Notes: a model not told the origin generated them from the letters alone. A stretch of DNA of 64,000 nt from Lucifuga dentata (GCA_014773175.1 VXCM01002102.1:1-64000); one strand, 5' to 3'; shown: positions 24,511 to 49,701, numbered from the stretch's first letter. A program made the numbers and translations.

Positions 24511-24872
24511 TTTGTCACATACTTTAGATCTTTCCAAAAATGAACATATACAAAGTCAGATAAGGACACGCCCCTTTCTGAAGTTGTATATGCGACACAC
24601 ACTTCGTTTAGACTTTATCGCCTTTTTTCAGCTTTGACATAAAATATGGCACACACTGCCGACCTGATGAAGTCGTTAGCTGAAAACATCGGAAACTGTT
24701 CCCACAATGCTGCAAATTATTCAAATATGTAAAATAAGACAAAACATTGTTTGTGCAGAATGAACTATTTCTTGATTTTTTGGTGAATCTTCTTTCTTGA
24801 CAGACAAAAATACACATACTATATTTAACTTATTCTCATAAGAGTGAAAAAAACCACCATAACCACCATAAT

Positions 24873-25007
24873 CTAGGGTCATAACTGTTCTTTATTTTTC
24901 ACACATAGGAATCAACCAACATAAAGAAGTTTCAAATATNCTAGGGTCATAACTGTTCTTTATTTTTCACACATAGGAATCAACCAACATAAAGAAGTTT
25001 CAAATAT
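24873..25007. other. N-separated direct duplication near the ankrd13d 3' end
   Basis: A 67-bp block is repeated exactly at 24873-24939 and 24941-25007 with N at 24940. It carries a tttatt word, that is AATAAA on the minus strand, so the likely ankrd13d poly(A) signal is shown twice by the assembly join. Confidence 0.75.
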
Positions 25008-25355
25008 AATCATATTTTATAAGTTACTCCATTAAGATGGTATTTTTTAAATCTGTATTGTTATCAGTTGATGTTATAGGTTTAGATTTGAAGGTTCATT
25101 CATCACTCAGACTGTGAGACTATGAAAAATATTTTAAAAAGAAAAAGACTCTTTCCCTTTTGTCTTCATTAACACTGCAGTGTGTTTTCATTTTCATTGT
25201 CACGAGCCACTCAACCTGACATTTTTCTGCCCTCACTCCTGTAGCAGCCTTTGTGTGATAGAGACAAAATATCTGCAATAAATAACATTTAAGATTTAAA
25301 AAAAAAAAGGTCAAACAAAGAATAAATTAACAGGATTGTTCCCGTTGAAGTGACA

Positions 25356-26699
25356 TTACTTCTCTGTGAGCGACAGCTGCAGGATCCTCTCCAGCTCCTC
25401 CTCTTCCTCCTTCTGCTTTCTGAGACAAAAATTAGAAACAGCTGATTAGAGAAGAAATGAGAGTCATTTACCAGGACATGGTGTAACCATCTCTTGTTCA
25501 TCATGCAACAAGGTCAAAATTTGAGTCGGGATGCCTCTGACTTTAACTCAACCAGCTTTACTGATAGTTGGGTTACACAAAGTGGCTCCATCATGAAAAT
25601 CCCCAGAAATATTCCTAGGAAAGCTGCTCGTTCCTGAGCTTGGCTTTGTTCCTGCGCCTCACCTGTCTATCTCCTCCTGCTCCCTGCATGACAGCTCCAT
25701 GGCCATGCGAAGTTGTTCGTCGAAGCTTGTTGCTACACCAAAGTGCCCTGACAACCGTGGATCAGCCACTGTGCTGTAAGAGAGTGGGGAGTTAGCAGCA
25801 GGGTCCGATGGGGAGACAGAGGAGGGCTGGCTGGGGTCAGTGCTGTCTTCTCCCTCTTGACTGGCCAGAGAGATGGACAGAGACTCCTGGATCGCCCTGT
25901 TAGACACAGAAACATGGAACAGGAGAGAAAGGATAAGAAGATTTGAGCAGGGTGTAATTTGTTGACAGCATATTTCAATCTGCTGCCAGATCAATGTGAT
26001 CCTTCCTGTAAAAAAAGTGAAGCAAGCCCACCTCTCCAGCTGAGAGTCTTCCTCATACAGTGGAGACTGAGGTACTGGACGGCTGTTGGTCAGAGCCTCC
26101 CAGATGGTCACCTAAATGCAAACAGACATGTGGAAGACACAACTGGAGTGTTAGCTAGCTTTAGGTGTGACAGAAACCTGATTTAGCTAGTTTATCTGTG
26201 GAAGAACCATGAAAAGGTGATATGAAAAAAAAAGATTTAGCCTAAGTCTGGTAGGTGTCTCTGGGATACAGACTGATAAAGAAACTCTTTGTGCTGACCT
26301 GGTCACTCTCTGTACCGGCATCCAGCAGACTCTGCTGGATGGCAAACTGCAGCAGGTTGTCATCTTCATCCCTCATTGGCTCACTGCGGCCTGGGCCAAG
26401 GGTGGTGTAGTCTGGCGGGGGCTCAAACACGGAAGGGTCCACCTCACAATGGAAGAGAGGGGGAGCCTGACCTGAGGGAAGATAAGTTACAGTATTACTG
26501 TGCCTGCAGGTTCAAGGTGCATCAATTCAGAAACTGACCTGTATTTTATTGACTCCACATGGAAAATGATGACAAATAAGTGAGTCAGTTAATACATGAA
26601 TCTGCATTTTATTATATTAACTTCTCACAAGACAGCATGGCTTCCCCCTTTGCCTTGGTTCCCAATTAGATTTTCAGTTCTTCTGTGTCAGAACAGTGT

Positions 26700-26756
<57 letters not shown>

Positions 26757-26847
26757 NTATTATATTAACTTCTCACAAGACAGCATGGCTTCCCCCTTTG
26801 CCTTGGTTCCCAATTAGATTTTCAGTTCTTCTGTGTCAGAACAGTGT

Positions 26848-26899
<52 letters not shown>

Positions 26900-29800
26900 T
26901 ACCAGCCTCTGAGGAACCCTCTGGTTGGTGAACAGTAACGGAGCTTACTGGCTCATCACAGCCACACAGGTTACTGAAGGTCACTCTGGCATTCAACACG
27001 TGAAACAGAGGAATCTCTAGAGGACAAACACACACAGTTCAGACAGGAAGGAGGCATGGCCTCACTAATACCCTCACACACTTCATGTGGCAACAAACAT
27101 ATCCGACTGCGTGCCATAAAAAAATTACATGGATGTAGCAGGAATGACCAGGAGCGCTGTAAACATTCCCTGCTATAGAAACAGGAATGCTACTACTGAT
27201 GTATGACAGCGTCCTGCAGCAGAAGCAGGAAAACGTGACATTTGTGAATGATGGCAGCTTGTCAGGTATCAGGATGAGTCCAGAAGAAAGTTCTACTCCA
27301 CATTCTTCTGGTAACAGGTAAGGAGATATCAGCAGTGATGATACTCATGTGTGACTGAACTTCTTATCAACATGAGGGCTTGAACCCAAAAAACAGAGCA
27401 GTCCCTCTCTCTCTACTTTGACACCCTGCCAGCAGCTGACAGGAAACAAGCCAGACTGTGCATCGATTCACACACACCTATCTTGACAGGGAAGCCTGGC
27501 GGCAGGCGCAAGGTGATAAAATCGCGCAGCTTGGCGAAGTGGGCATTGGAGATGGCCATGAGGTCGATGATGGGGGTCACCTGCTCGGCCAAAGACAGAG
27601 GGTGTGTCTCACTCAGCCACAGGGTTGCTTTAAACCTGGAGAAGAGGCAGAGGGCATGTGTGAGCCTTTGTTTGAGGCTAAAAATCTGTTTTTCACTTCA
27701 TAGAAATCAAAATAAAGTTTAGGGTCGTGACGTATTATGCTGTGCATATCTTGTATGTCGTTATGGCTGCAATGCACCTCTGGACTTTGCTGGTGAGCTC
27801 AACGGGGCGGCCAATGTCCCGGCCGTTCAGATTGAACTCTGGGTTGAAGTATTCGTCAGCGGTGATGGCGGTGGGGTTGTGGGGGCTGGCACACTGGGAA
27901 ACATTACTCTGATAGAAAGAGAGACATGGACAGGTACAGGTGATACTGTTCATCGGGTGAAGTGGGTGGCGTGGGTGGAGCTGATACATAAACACTGCGG
28001 ACACTCACCCCGTTGTGAGCTGTGTGCTGCTCAGCGATGCCCAGGAAGGACTGCAGAGGAGTCTTTGAGCCTGAGTGGGAATAAGTTATTTTGTTCTGAG
28101 ATGAAGACTTTTTTTTTTTTAATTCAACACCACTGGCATTAACAAACATGGAGCAAGTGTGTCTGAGTGTGTATTTACCTTTGCTTCTTGACTTATCCTG
28201 GTCTGATAAATGCTCCGTCCTTGACCGAGTGACCAGCTCCACATTAGTAGCGCTGTAAACCTGCACAACATTTACTGTCACTATAAAATATTAATTTACT
28301 GTAAACAGTCCTGGCTAAGTTTGAAGAGAAGCTGTTAGTCTATCTTAAACAGACGATACAGTAATGTAAGAATTATTTTTAGAAAACCATCTGAACTAGG
28401 TCGGCTAAGCGTCACCCACCTTGGCTTCGTAGCCACTGACCACCTCGCTCTTTTCAGAACGCCAGCCCCAGATTCCCGACTTGTTCCTTAAAGAAAAGCA
28501 GGCAAGTAATAAGCTCATTACAGATGTTATCAGCATTGGTGTGTAACTGTGAGGAAGTGATGTGTACATGTGGACACGTGTAATGAGGCAAGAAGATATG
28601 TGAGAATGTTATGATAAATCTGCTATCAAAGTCAATTGCAGTTACATCATGATGTGATGAAGGTGTTAAAAAAAATGTTGTTTTTCCCATTTTTAGCAGC
28701 TCTCAGTTCAGTTTTTATCATGGAGACTTTTCATAGAGAGTCAGAGCTGAAATGAAACTTTGTGTTGTTCATTTATTAAAGGTTGATAACAGTACTGATA
28801 TATTTTTTTTTATTAAAGGACCATACCATCCATTCTGCATGTCTGAGCCTAATATATTCAATTTTCTTACAAGTAACGTTACTGACAATCATTTCCCAAA
28901 GCATACTACTGGAACGGTGAATTAAAACATTTTTTTTCTNGTAACGTTACTGACAATCATTTCCCAAAGCATACTACTGGAACGGTGAATTAAAACATTT
29001 TTTTTCTACCTATCTTTACTATACCTATCTCCACTATACATATCTTTTGGGAATATAGTCCCAAAAGAAGACCTGCATTTATCGAAAAATTTAAACGACA
29101 GTGACTTCATAAGGTTGCGTAACTATTAGCAGGCAAAACATCAATTTTTAAGGTGGGTGTTATCGCTTGAATATCTGATTTTGAAAGATTAAGAGATTTT
29201 GCAAAATATCAGGAAAGTTGAAACACGGTTTTATCCTTTGGCAAATGATTGTCAGTAACCTTACATGTATGAAAATTGAATATATTAGGCTCAAACATGC
29301 AAAATGGCNTGATTGTCAGTAACCTTACATGTATGAAAATTGAATATATTAGGCTCAAACATGCAAAATGGCCAGATGGTCCTTTAAAGTGTCCATAGAT
29401 GATATTCTGTATTTTCTGTGGGGTAAAAGCCTCAAACATCATGGAAAAAAACACTGTACTTAACTGAACCGGCAGAGACAAAGCTGTTTCTATCAAAAAA
29501 ATCTGTGCATGTTTTGCAGACACACAAACAAATCAAAAGTGATCCCGTGTTCATGTGGTTACCGCTCAAAGGAAATGTTGCGTGTATTGAGGTGCGTGGA
29601 GACGATGGGGGAGGTGAGCCTCTGGGCCGTGTTCTCCTGTGAGGGCTGCATGGCTGCCAGGAGGGAAGGCGCGTCACGGGGGGACAACACCAGCGGCTCT
29701 GTGTACACCACCTGCTTCTCATGGTCCACCTCCATCACTACGGCCCCGTCATCTACGGGGAGAAGCACATGGGTGGATGTGAACACGGGGGCGGGGAGCT

Positions 29801-32046
29801 GCTATGGTAAAGTGTAATGCAATGTTTAGTCTTTGCCTGCGTAAAATTGATGCAAAATGCATCAGTGTAACAGTGTCAAAAGACTTTCCACTTCATCCCT
29901 CCCACAGCCTCAGATAACAAAGACCACTGGGTGGAGCCAGTGAGTCAGCTGCTCCCAATTCCACTCACACAGAGAAGGGAGGACTCATTAAATACACTTC
30001 ACTGTTTAAATAAAGAACACCAGTTTAATGACTGTGAGAAAGTTGAATACGAACCCACCCTCACTCCATAAGGACCGCAAGATTTTATTAAAATCTTAAA
30101 ACACACAATAAATTTAATCCTGACTGACTGCGCAGTAATCCGACAGAGGAAAAACTTCACATCGAAATTAACAACACTGAAGTGGCTCTCTCTTGTCTCT
30201 TTCTTCTTTCTCTGCAGGCCTCTGGCTACCTGAACAATTCCTGGAATTGAATGTAGCAATGCAATCCAAGCCAGTTCTAGGACGGTACGTACCTCCACCC
30301 TTAAAGATATAACTGCGTCGTCCTTTCAGCCAAGTCATGTGTTCGAAGCCCAGGAGGGTGGTGTCCACACGGAGGCATGAACCACTCTTCCACACCCGGT
30401 AGACGTCACTGGGGCAGACTTTTGATACCAAGGGCACTGAAGGAATTTAGGAGAGACCAAAAGTGTAAAAGTTAAAGAAAGGGAACAACGAGGACAGGTA
30501 TGATGGAGGTAAAGAGAAGGTAACAATGAATGAGGGGAAAGAGAAAATGAGGAGAAAAAGGGAAATAGGAGGAAATAGCTACATGAAACATTTCTTGAGA
30601 CGATTTCTAACTAAAGCGTAATATATTTAGGCTGCAATTACTTTCATTATGGATGAAAATTTTTGATTTATCAGTTACTCTATAAATTATTGACAAATAC
30701 CCATCACGTCTTACCAGAACTTAAAGTGATGTCTTAAAACTGCTTATTCATACCAACAGCCAAACTTGTGCTGATATGAGACAGAAAAAACAAACAACAT
30801 GTAACCAGCAAATGTCTGGTATTTTTACTTAAACTTTAAATATTCGCTGATAATATTAATATTTTCACATACCAGTCTGTAAAATGGATGTAACATGGAG
30901 GCACAAGAAGAATCCACATTAGGTGAACATGTATCTGTGTGAATTATTATTATTATAGCTTGCAACTTTAAACACAGGACAGGTCGTCTGGTAATTGGTT
31001 AAATGTAGTTATCAGCCTGCCATGCCCTCTCTCTATTTAGCCCACTGTGGAATGGATTTTCCCTCCACTCACGTCTCTCAAAGTCTGAGCGACAGCTGCT
31101 GCTGGTGTCGCTGTCCAACATTTGCAGTGCTGAAACTGACCTGTGAAAACACACACCAATGAAACACACTCACCCCAACTGGTAAACTCCCACTTCATCT
31201 CCACATAGAAGTCCCGCGCCTGGAAGAGATCATGGAAATCAGATCAATTTAGATATGAAGCCAAAATCTTTCCAAGTGAGTGTTCCATGCAGCCTGACAA
31301 CTGTGCATCCTGATCAGATCAACTATGGTGTGAGGATTAAGAACATGTTTGACAGGGACTTTACAATAAACATCACAAATCAGGTGCATAGACATGGCAA
31401 ACCCTCTGAATTGGCATTTGCTCCTGATAGAATCTTTTCAAACTCCCCTTACAAAGTTTTGGAAAGTGGATGAGGATGCATTGCACTGTGACAGGAGGAC
31501 GTTGTACCTGTCTGAGTTTGCTGAGCAGTTCTGGGATGCCTGCCAGTCTCTCTGTGGCACGCTTGAAGTCTCTGTACTGAAGCACCAGCTGAACAAGCTC
31601 AGGGTCTCCAGTGCTCACTGCCTCCTGCAAGACTGAAACAAGCATCCACACGATCAAAAACAGGTTTTTACGTCTCCCTCAGCAGCTGAAGGACATGAAA
31701 CTAAAGCCAGAGCAGAGACTCACTGGTCCAGCCCTGTGTGTTGCTGTGTGTTGGGTCTGCGGAGTATCTGAGCAGCACTCGGGTTGACTCCAGGTGGCCC
31801 AGACATACGGCCAGCTCCAGAGGTGTGCGCCCCCTCGGATCCAAACGTCCCACATCTTGCTGCAGAGCCAAGCACACATGCAGGATCAGCGCAATGCAGC
31901 GCGACAAAACAAACGCATCTGTAAAACGCGTCGACCAACAGCTGTAAAATAAACCTATTTACCTCTTTTTTCTGCAGCTCTCGGTCCAGTTCCAGGTACT
32001 GATTATTCCAAACAAGAACATGCAGAGGAAACGCCTCTTGAGCCAT
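25356..32046 (-). CDS. ankrd13d: Ankyrin repeat domain protein 13D, complete gene
   Basis: Sixteen exons, 5' to 3': 32046-31963, 31859-31724, 31632-31508, 31219-31174, 30436-30293, 29752-29563, 28486-28420, 28260-28179, 28070-28009, 27908-27778, 27635-27478, 27016-26903, 26471-26299, 26111-26032, 25896-25663 and 25419-25356. They join in phase into 1890 nt, 629 aa. The N terminus ([20 protein letters not shown]) leads into ankyrin repeats ([20 protein letters not shown]). The conserved central GPCR-chaperone-type region follows ([53 protein letters not shown]). Four C-terminal ubiquitin-interacting motifs end the protein: [44 protein letters not shown] and [18 protein letters not shown]13 proteins bind Lys63-linked ubiquitin chains on activated receptors at the plasma membrane and steer internalisation. 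The sequence follows human ANKRD13D from end to end, and kdm2a next door agrees. Confidence 0.96.
26610..26900. other. N-separated duplication plus GT microsatellite in ankrd13d intron 12
   Basis: The block tattatattaacttctcac... up to the GT run (26610-26756) is repeated from 26758, with N at 26757. The two GT runs (26699-26756 and about 26850-26897) are therefore probably one microsatellite seen from two contig ends. Confidence 0.85.
28813..29387. mobile_element. TTAA-bounded palindromic MITE, copy 1 (ankrd13d intron 6)
   Basis: Begins TTAAAGGACCATACC and ends ...GGTCCTTTAA. The terminal inverted repeat of about 90 bp includes tgcat/atgca, gagcctaatatattcaattt and the tgacaatcatttcccaaag word with its complement. 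Two N-separated internal duplications (N at 28940 and 29309, each copy about 63-65 bp) inflate its length. It has no coding capacity. Confidence 0.85.
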
Positions 32047-32500
32047 GGTTGTCGTTCGCTTGTTAATAACGATAGTAAAGCTTTGTTTGCAATACGACTT
32101 CTGCAACCAGCAGATTGCAGTGACACCACACTACGCTTTGGCACAGCTGGTTAGCTAGCTAGCTAGCTAGCCTTGTTAACGGGAGAAAATGGTTAAACAC
32201 AGGAAAGAAAGAGTTTCACTAGCAGAACCAGTCATTAATGGAATGATGTCCCATCAAACTACAATAGTTGTCCGCCGACGTTATTTAAATTAGTGGGCTG
32301 AGTTAGCTAACTCAGCCAACTCAGCCCACTAATTTGACAGTCGTGTTAAGGCTGACTAGCTGGGCTAAAGCTAGCTAACTGGCTAACAAAAATATTGTTG
32401 CCAGCCCTTCTTGGCATCTGTTTCCCATTCTGCGCACTGACAGACAGCTAACCTAGGTAGAGGATAATGCACTTCCACGTCCGTTCATTGTTTGAAGTGG
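32047..32500 (-). promoter_or_regulatory. 5' flank of ankrd13d
   Basis: Holds a (TAGC)n run (about 32150-32171) and an imperfect 22-bp hairpin (32287-32308 with 32313-32334, aaattagtgggctgagttag arm). It is moderately CpG-containing. Promoter function is inferred only from position upstream of the ATG at 32046. Confidence 0.4.
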
Positions 32501-33105
32501 AGGTATTGTTTAAGAAAAATGTTTTAAAAATAATTTAAAATAGTCCAGCTAAAGGCTGTTGCTGTACGACAGGTTTGTTTCGGTCTGTCAAAATAAAGCT
32601 ACAGTCTCAGCCCGCTTTCACATCCAGGTCAGTCCAGCTGCTGATAACGCATATTCCTTTAATATGTCCACATATTTATCCAAACCGCATCTGTTAAGTT
32701 GAACCCGAAGCTGCTATGTTCCTCTGGAAATCGGAGCTTTGCTGATGTGTAATTTAGAGCTGCATCTTTATCTCCTTAGTTTGGCGTCTTTATTTCCAGG
32801 TTATGAAGAGAACTGGGTGGAGCTGGGAGAGCAGATGCTTCATCTGGTACAAACAGAAAATAAGCTGCAGTCTGAACAGAAAACCCTTCTTTACTGCTGC
32901 TGTCATTACAGTGAAGCTGAGCTGGATCAAATTCAAACCTAACCTAATTTCACGAACAACACCATGCAGATACCCTTTACCATTTGTTTTATTTTTCTTG
33001 AAAAATAACACAATAACATAAAGTGAAAAAGCCCTCTGGAAATAATTACAATGCTACAGGGTCTCTGTTATCATAGTCTAAAAGAGGAAAACCCATTTAC
33101 ACAAA
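32501..33105. other. Intergenic space between ankrd13d and kdm2a
   Basis: Nothing recognisable as a gene. The open frames around 32739-33021 on both strands overlap one another and lack any family signature. Confidence 0.55.
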
Positions 33106-33109
33106 AGTA

Positions 33110-34056
33110 TATATTTATTTATTTTATATTCATTTAAAGGATATGGCAAGGAGAGCAGTCTGGGAAGTTAAACCTTTTTACAGAACCACTACACTTGAAG
33201 GGAACAGAAAGGAGCATCTGCCAAAAAAGAATCAAAAAGTCATACATTTCTACACTGAATTGACAAGGTCACAAAATTTAGTGAAAGGTACTCACATTTT
33301 TATCCATGAAAAGAAAAAGTGTATCAAAGAGGGGTGGAGAGTGGTTTCATCTAGAATATTGACATTCTGTTCTAAATTTTGTCTCTACAAAAACAAAGCA
33401 AGAGGATTTTGGGAATAATAGCACCTGAAGTCTAACAGTTTGAAAATGCACCATTTAGCCGACACCACACCCATGACTTAACCCCTACCCCTTACACTTA
33501 ATGCAACTTGCCCTAGATGGGGTGAGGTCTCCTTTCCATATCGATTGCCTTCTCACACTGTTTTTTGCCCTCTATTTAGCCTATATCATTGCTCCACGTA
33601 AGGGTGGCAATGAGTCACAGGCACCCATGTTACACCCAACTGCCTGAACAAGCAAATCACAACACAAAGCTTTTTTAATTAGTGCATACATCATCAAAAC
33701 GAAACAGACCTGGAATTCCACGTCAGCAATCTGACGTTTGCTCTACTGAATCTCAAACAAAATCGAACAATTGTTGTAATTTTTCTGGCCCTGACATTCT
33801 CCATCTTAGAGAAGTGCCTAAATATTGTTGGAATCAAATCTTTAATTCAAATCATCGCAGGATTTTAAGTTTATGGGGACCAGTGGAACAAACCAAAGCG
33901 GTAATATCTGCAGGATGACTTTAAGTTTTTGCTTATCTCCTTTTCAAGGCAGAAGTTTGTGCTGTGTGAATGAAATCTGTCCAAAGAAGGGTTGAACCCG
34001 CTCTCATCAGCGGATGAGAATTCTACAACAGCTAATTAATATATTACAATGTTCTC

Positions 34057-34099
<43 letters not shown>

Positions 34100-34418
34100 A
34101 AAAGCCTGACAAAAAAAAAACCAAAAAAAAAAAACCTCCTGAGCCTTTTTTTAAGTATGCAGGAAAAATAGAATTGTTTACAACAATGAAAATAAACACT
34201 GTTCCAGTCCTGACAACTCATTTTAACCAGAACCCTTAAGTAAGAGCTACCACTTCTGACCCCACCCCTCCTTTCACGTAGTACAGAAGCTGGTGAACGT
34301 CCTTGGCTTGCCACCTCTTTTGAGTCATTTTGTGTTGCACAGAAACAGTCACATGAAGACATACTCCCCCGCCCACCTTTCCACCTCAATCACTTCTCCT
34401 GTCAGAGGGGGCGGGTGT
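33110..34418 (-). terminator. Probable kdm2a 3' UTR and poly(A) region
   Basis: Sequence downstream (minus strand) of the kdm2a stop. Minus-strand AATAAATAAATATA at about 33105-33118 could be the poly(A) signal, giving a UTR of about 1.3 kb. It includes a GA microsatellite (34059-34095) next to A runs. No other gene is seen here. Confidence 0.5.
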
Positions 34419-45474
<11,056 letters not shown>

Positions 45475-46110
45475 AATGTCTACCAGAGAAACAGTTCCAG
45501 AGGCAACGTTAAGTTATGTCATAAAAACATAAATGTTCATTTTTTTTTTAATTCTGCACAGTTGTCGGACACCTCTCTCTATGAAGAAGCTAGCTGGGGT
45601 TCCCAGCTAATGCTAGCCAGCAGTGTTGTTTCGCAGATGGTGATCAGCATTAATGCTTAACTGTAAGTATAATGTCAGTGATACAAAGACAACGGCCGAA
45701 TGAAGCTAGTGAAATTAAATAGTAATAGTCCGGAGCAATGTTTAAACGCGCTGATGTTATTTCAGCAGGCTAATGTAAAACTAGCCCCTTCGCTAACACT
45801 TCCTTTCATAAGTCGGTAGCTAATGTTAGCACTAGCTAGCTGGCTGACATTAGCTGACATTAGCTTGCACGGCAGTTGTAAGCTTCTTTATCGTTACCTT
45901 CGCTTCTTAAGTTGTTTTGGCCGTAGCGTACACAATTATGTTTCCCAACTAAAGCTTGTCCGGCCTTTTGCCAAAGTTTCTCCCCATGTTAGGTGATAAC
46001 GGCTGTCTTCGATAAAGTTAAGACAATTCGACGCTTCGATCCGCCATTTTCAGCTGGTCACAAAACACACACACACATATACACACAGCCAAAAAAAAAA
46101 AAAAAAAANA
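45475..46110 (-). promoter_or_regulatory. Promoter and 5' UTR region of kdm2a
   Basis: Upstream of the ATG at 45474. Locally CpG-richer, with repeated gctagc/gctaa words (45780-45860). It probably holds one or more non-coding first exons, as in mammalian KDM2A, but their borders cannot be fixed. It ends in an A run with N at 46109. Confidence 0.4.
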
Positions 46111-46875
46111 AAAAAAAAAAAAAAAAGACTTGGCCCAACCCCTATTTACACCTCTGCTCTGAAAGATTAGCATAGCAGCTCTCCCATTGGACAGAAAGTC
46201 TATTTAAAACTGATTAGAATATTTTAATATAAGAGTGCACTTGGTTTCTTTTCCCCAGTTTTATGGTCGAAGGGGTGGCGGTTTCTTTTCTTTCTATATC
46301 GCCTCCTACACACAATAGCTCCTCCCATCCTGTCTATCGGCGAAACAAAAACGAACGTACCCTGATGTAAAACGCGCCCACTTAACGCCCCACGTGGTGC
46401 TGAAGGGCGGGGCCTGCTTCTTGTTAGGAAGAACTGTGAGATGGGGGATGAAATGAGGTCAAGAAAACATACATACGGATGTTGCATCGTCATACCATTA
46501 TCTGTAGCTTTTAAATATGGTAAAATAAGAGTGTTTGGACATTGAAGATAATTTCCAGTGTCATTCAGAGGCTCTTTATACCATTCAAAATACGTTCATC
46601 CACCCGAAATCTATGTTGTGTAGATATAAAAGCTAAAATACAAGAAGCGGAACCCCAAGCAACACGCGCAGCTTTTTTTTTTAAAATTTTTTATTACATA
46701 ACACGCTTTACTGGATTGGCACAACCAGTAAGCGACTGACAACCACTGTTACAGAAAACACCATCAGTATAACTATTTCAGCACATACGCACACAGATCA
46801 TACACAAAATATCAACAGAAAGAAAACTTAAGTCAGAAAATATCATTTAATGCGTTATTACGACCAGAGTACAGC

Positions 46876-46917
<42 letters not shown>

Positions 46918-47240
46918 AAATATATGAATGGATTTTTGACTCTAAATAGCATAAAGTCATATTCATGCATTCTATTCTTCTTCTTTTAATTTTTTATTAA
47001 TCCTTGATCATTTCCTAATCTAATTTCAATGAGAATGCTGGTCCCAGTATGTACCACCAGGAGGCAATAAAATCGACCAGAATGGTCCGAAGTGATGAGG
47101 CATTCAGTCATACTGAGAAAAATCTGAGGTACAACACGTTTTAAACACTTCATATCATGAAAAAAAATTATTTTCAAATCCAGAGCCTTGACAGCAGGAA
47201 ATGTCTACAGGAGTGACATGGTTAAGAGTTGGTTTTTTTT
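46111..47240. other. Intergenic space between kdm2a and stx3
   Basis: No gene seen. It includes a (GT)n(AT)n microsatellite (about 46877-46916) and A/T-rich unique sequence. The minus-strand AATAAA at about 47248-47253 marks the likely distal stx3 poly(A) site. Confidence 0.55.
46877..46916. repeat. (GT)n(AT)n compound microsatellite
   Basis: A GT run changes directly into an AT run, between kdm2a and stx3. Confidence 0.9.
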
Positions 47241-47431
47241 TTTAATGTTTATTTTTCCATAAATAGATTAAAATACTGGCCATGGGGAACTAGAGGAGTG
47301 CTTCAGGAGATCTTTCACTTCTTGGAGAAATTCATTTCCCTGAAAACAAGACAAAAGGACATTTTTTTCAACATTTAGTTGGCTAAATGAGAAATAAGTG
47401 TTTAAGAGTTACAGGAGCTTCTGTCAAACCT

Positions 47432-47509
47432 TTATGAGAAGAAACTGTAGAGATAAGAAAAGACAACGATTCCAATGATGGCGCAGCACAATGTAATCAT
47501 CATCTTTTT
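47432..47509 (-). CDS. stx3: stx3 alternative last exon 10c (anchor KKMMITLCC...)
   Basis: Twenty-five codons plus TAA, starting after a tccacag acceptor. [20 protein letters not shown] resembles the KKIMIMICC start of the STX3B and STX1 anchors, so it is the natural partner of exon 9b, whose last codon is Arg. It has its own downstream poly(A) signal (minus-strand AATAAA at about 47248-47253). Confidence 0.85.
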   Translation of the reverse strand, partial: KKMMITLCCAIIGIVVFSYLYSFFS

Positions 47510-49670
47510 CTGTGGATTTAATTAAAAACAGAAACAGGGTATCAGTAGTCATGGGGATTGTGTTTATATTCATGAGTCCAAATACAATATATTTATTCAC
47601 ATTTATGGACTTTGTAGCTTGAGGAAATGATTGAGCAAAAGGAGAACAAAGGGCCAGAGAGGTTAGGGTGTGTATGTGTGCGTTAAGAGAAAGTGTAAAA
47701 GAGAACTTACCTCCTCTTTGACACCAGTCTTTAAAAGCTGCCATTAACATTCAATGCAGCAGTTAACTTGTAACAACAATCTTCATTAGAGCAAAGACCA
47801 TCTGCTAACAACTGCTATCCTCCCATAAAAACTAAGAAACATTCAAACAGCTCCTAGATAATGTTGAATCATCAAAATACATTGATATTGTGTTAAATAT
47901 TTACTTTCTGCCATTCACAAAGGGCAAAAGGGTAGCCAAGCATGAGACTTAAAGGAAATAACAGCCAACCACTTACTAAAAAACATAAAATCTTTAATTG
48001 TCCTTAAAACCATTGGCACTATAACTTAAGAGTACTTTTAACAGTCTGCAAAAGCTGTGGTTTTCTCCTCTGTCTCTTGTTACATCTCTTGCTGAAGGCT
48101 AAAGTGTTTAGAAGTAAAAGGCCTGAATGGCACCATTAGATCTGAACAGTTGTGGAAAGCAGCCGAAAGAGGAGATTGCATGTTTAAAAGACCAAGCTAT
48201 GGGGACACTCACTTTAAAGTACCTCCCAAACTACCAGAATTAAAGGCACTATTCAGGCTCTGGTCCAACAAAACAAAGACTTCTCTCAGTGATTGTGGCA
48301 CTGTAATGCACAGTGTATGTCAATGTTATGTCTACTCACTCCTGGACAAGGCATTGTCTTTATCATCATGGCAGAATGTCAGTGACTACCTGTACATACT
48401 GAGACATTCTCACTATCATGAAACAAAGGCCTAATGCAATGATGGTGGCCTTCATTTACAGTGCAGTGTAATAAATACAAATCCAGGCACTTGTGGGCTA
48501 AAGCTAAGGTCCTAATCGACCACGGAGCTCTTTTCATACCTGCTGAAAGTACAGCGTTGCTTTTCTTATCATTTTATAGCATTTTAACAGAGAAGACAAC
48601 ATGTGAAGCAAGGAATGCATTCCAATCCCCCTAAGCCTGTCTGCACTTCCCTAAGCAGCATCCTTCACAATTAAAATTACAAGCTTTGGGCTCTCTAAAC
48701 TCAAGTGTCATAGGCGAGTGCACCGTTCCTCTTTAAGTTAGAGTCCCACTATGCAGCAAGGTTATACATTAACATGAAAAGACAAAAAAAAAAAAAAAAA
48801 AAAAAATTATTCCAGTATTTACAAAAAGTGCTGGATGCTCCCCTCTAGAGAAATGAAATCTTAATACAGTGTACATAGCTAGCTTTTCCAACACAAACTG
48901 TGTCAAGGCTCATAAAGGCAAGAAATCATGGTAAGTGAGGTGATCAAAGCTGACTCACTGTAAATTAAAATTAAGTTTGCAACATGATAAAAAATACACT
49001 TTCAGAATGATTCTTTGACACTGACACGTTGAACGGTAAAATGTTGCGTGGCTTTGGCGTTATAATCTGATATTTTTCAATTCCCTTTTCCCCACATCTG
49101 TGATGAGAAATACAATAGCTATGGTACCTCATCAGCTTCAGTCTCATTTCCCCTTTTGCAGCAGAGCACCCTCACATTGTCCAAATCAAGTAATGGAGTC
49201 AAACACAGACCAGAAAAACATGTCTGATTGGGCAGGCCTCTCTGATCAGACCCGTCTGATTGGACAGATACAAGAAATACAAGGCCTGATGTCATCAGTG
49301 AGAGGACAATAATTTTTATAACAGTCAGAAGTCCCTTAGATCATCAAATGTAATGCCACACCTTCATACAAGGCCATGCTATGGGTTTTTTTTTGTGTGC
49401 TTTTTTACAACTAATGAGTGGAACATCTGAGGATGAGAAAAATGATCATATCCATATGGAGTGATCAATGCAAGTCTTTTCTTCTCTATCCTTTGTGGGA
49501 CAGCTGATTGATGGCTGATATTGATGAAGAGAGTGGTGATGATGGCAGGAAGAGAGAGGTCCTGTTATAGTGTTTGGGTGAGGATGACGATGTGGAGGAT
49601 GAAAGTAACAACAACAGCGCAGGCTGCACTGATAATGATCATCTTCTACAGAAAGGGAGAGAAAGATGGG

Positions 49671-49701
<31 letters not shown>

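Noticed and set aside
29509..29817. 102-codon + strand open frame
   Set aside because: Antisense of ankrd13d exon 6.
48150..48434. 94-codon + strand open frame
   Set aside because: It lies in the stx3 region between alternative last exons, has no splice partners or domain, and is in sequence that probably serves as UTR or intron on the other strand.
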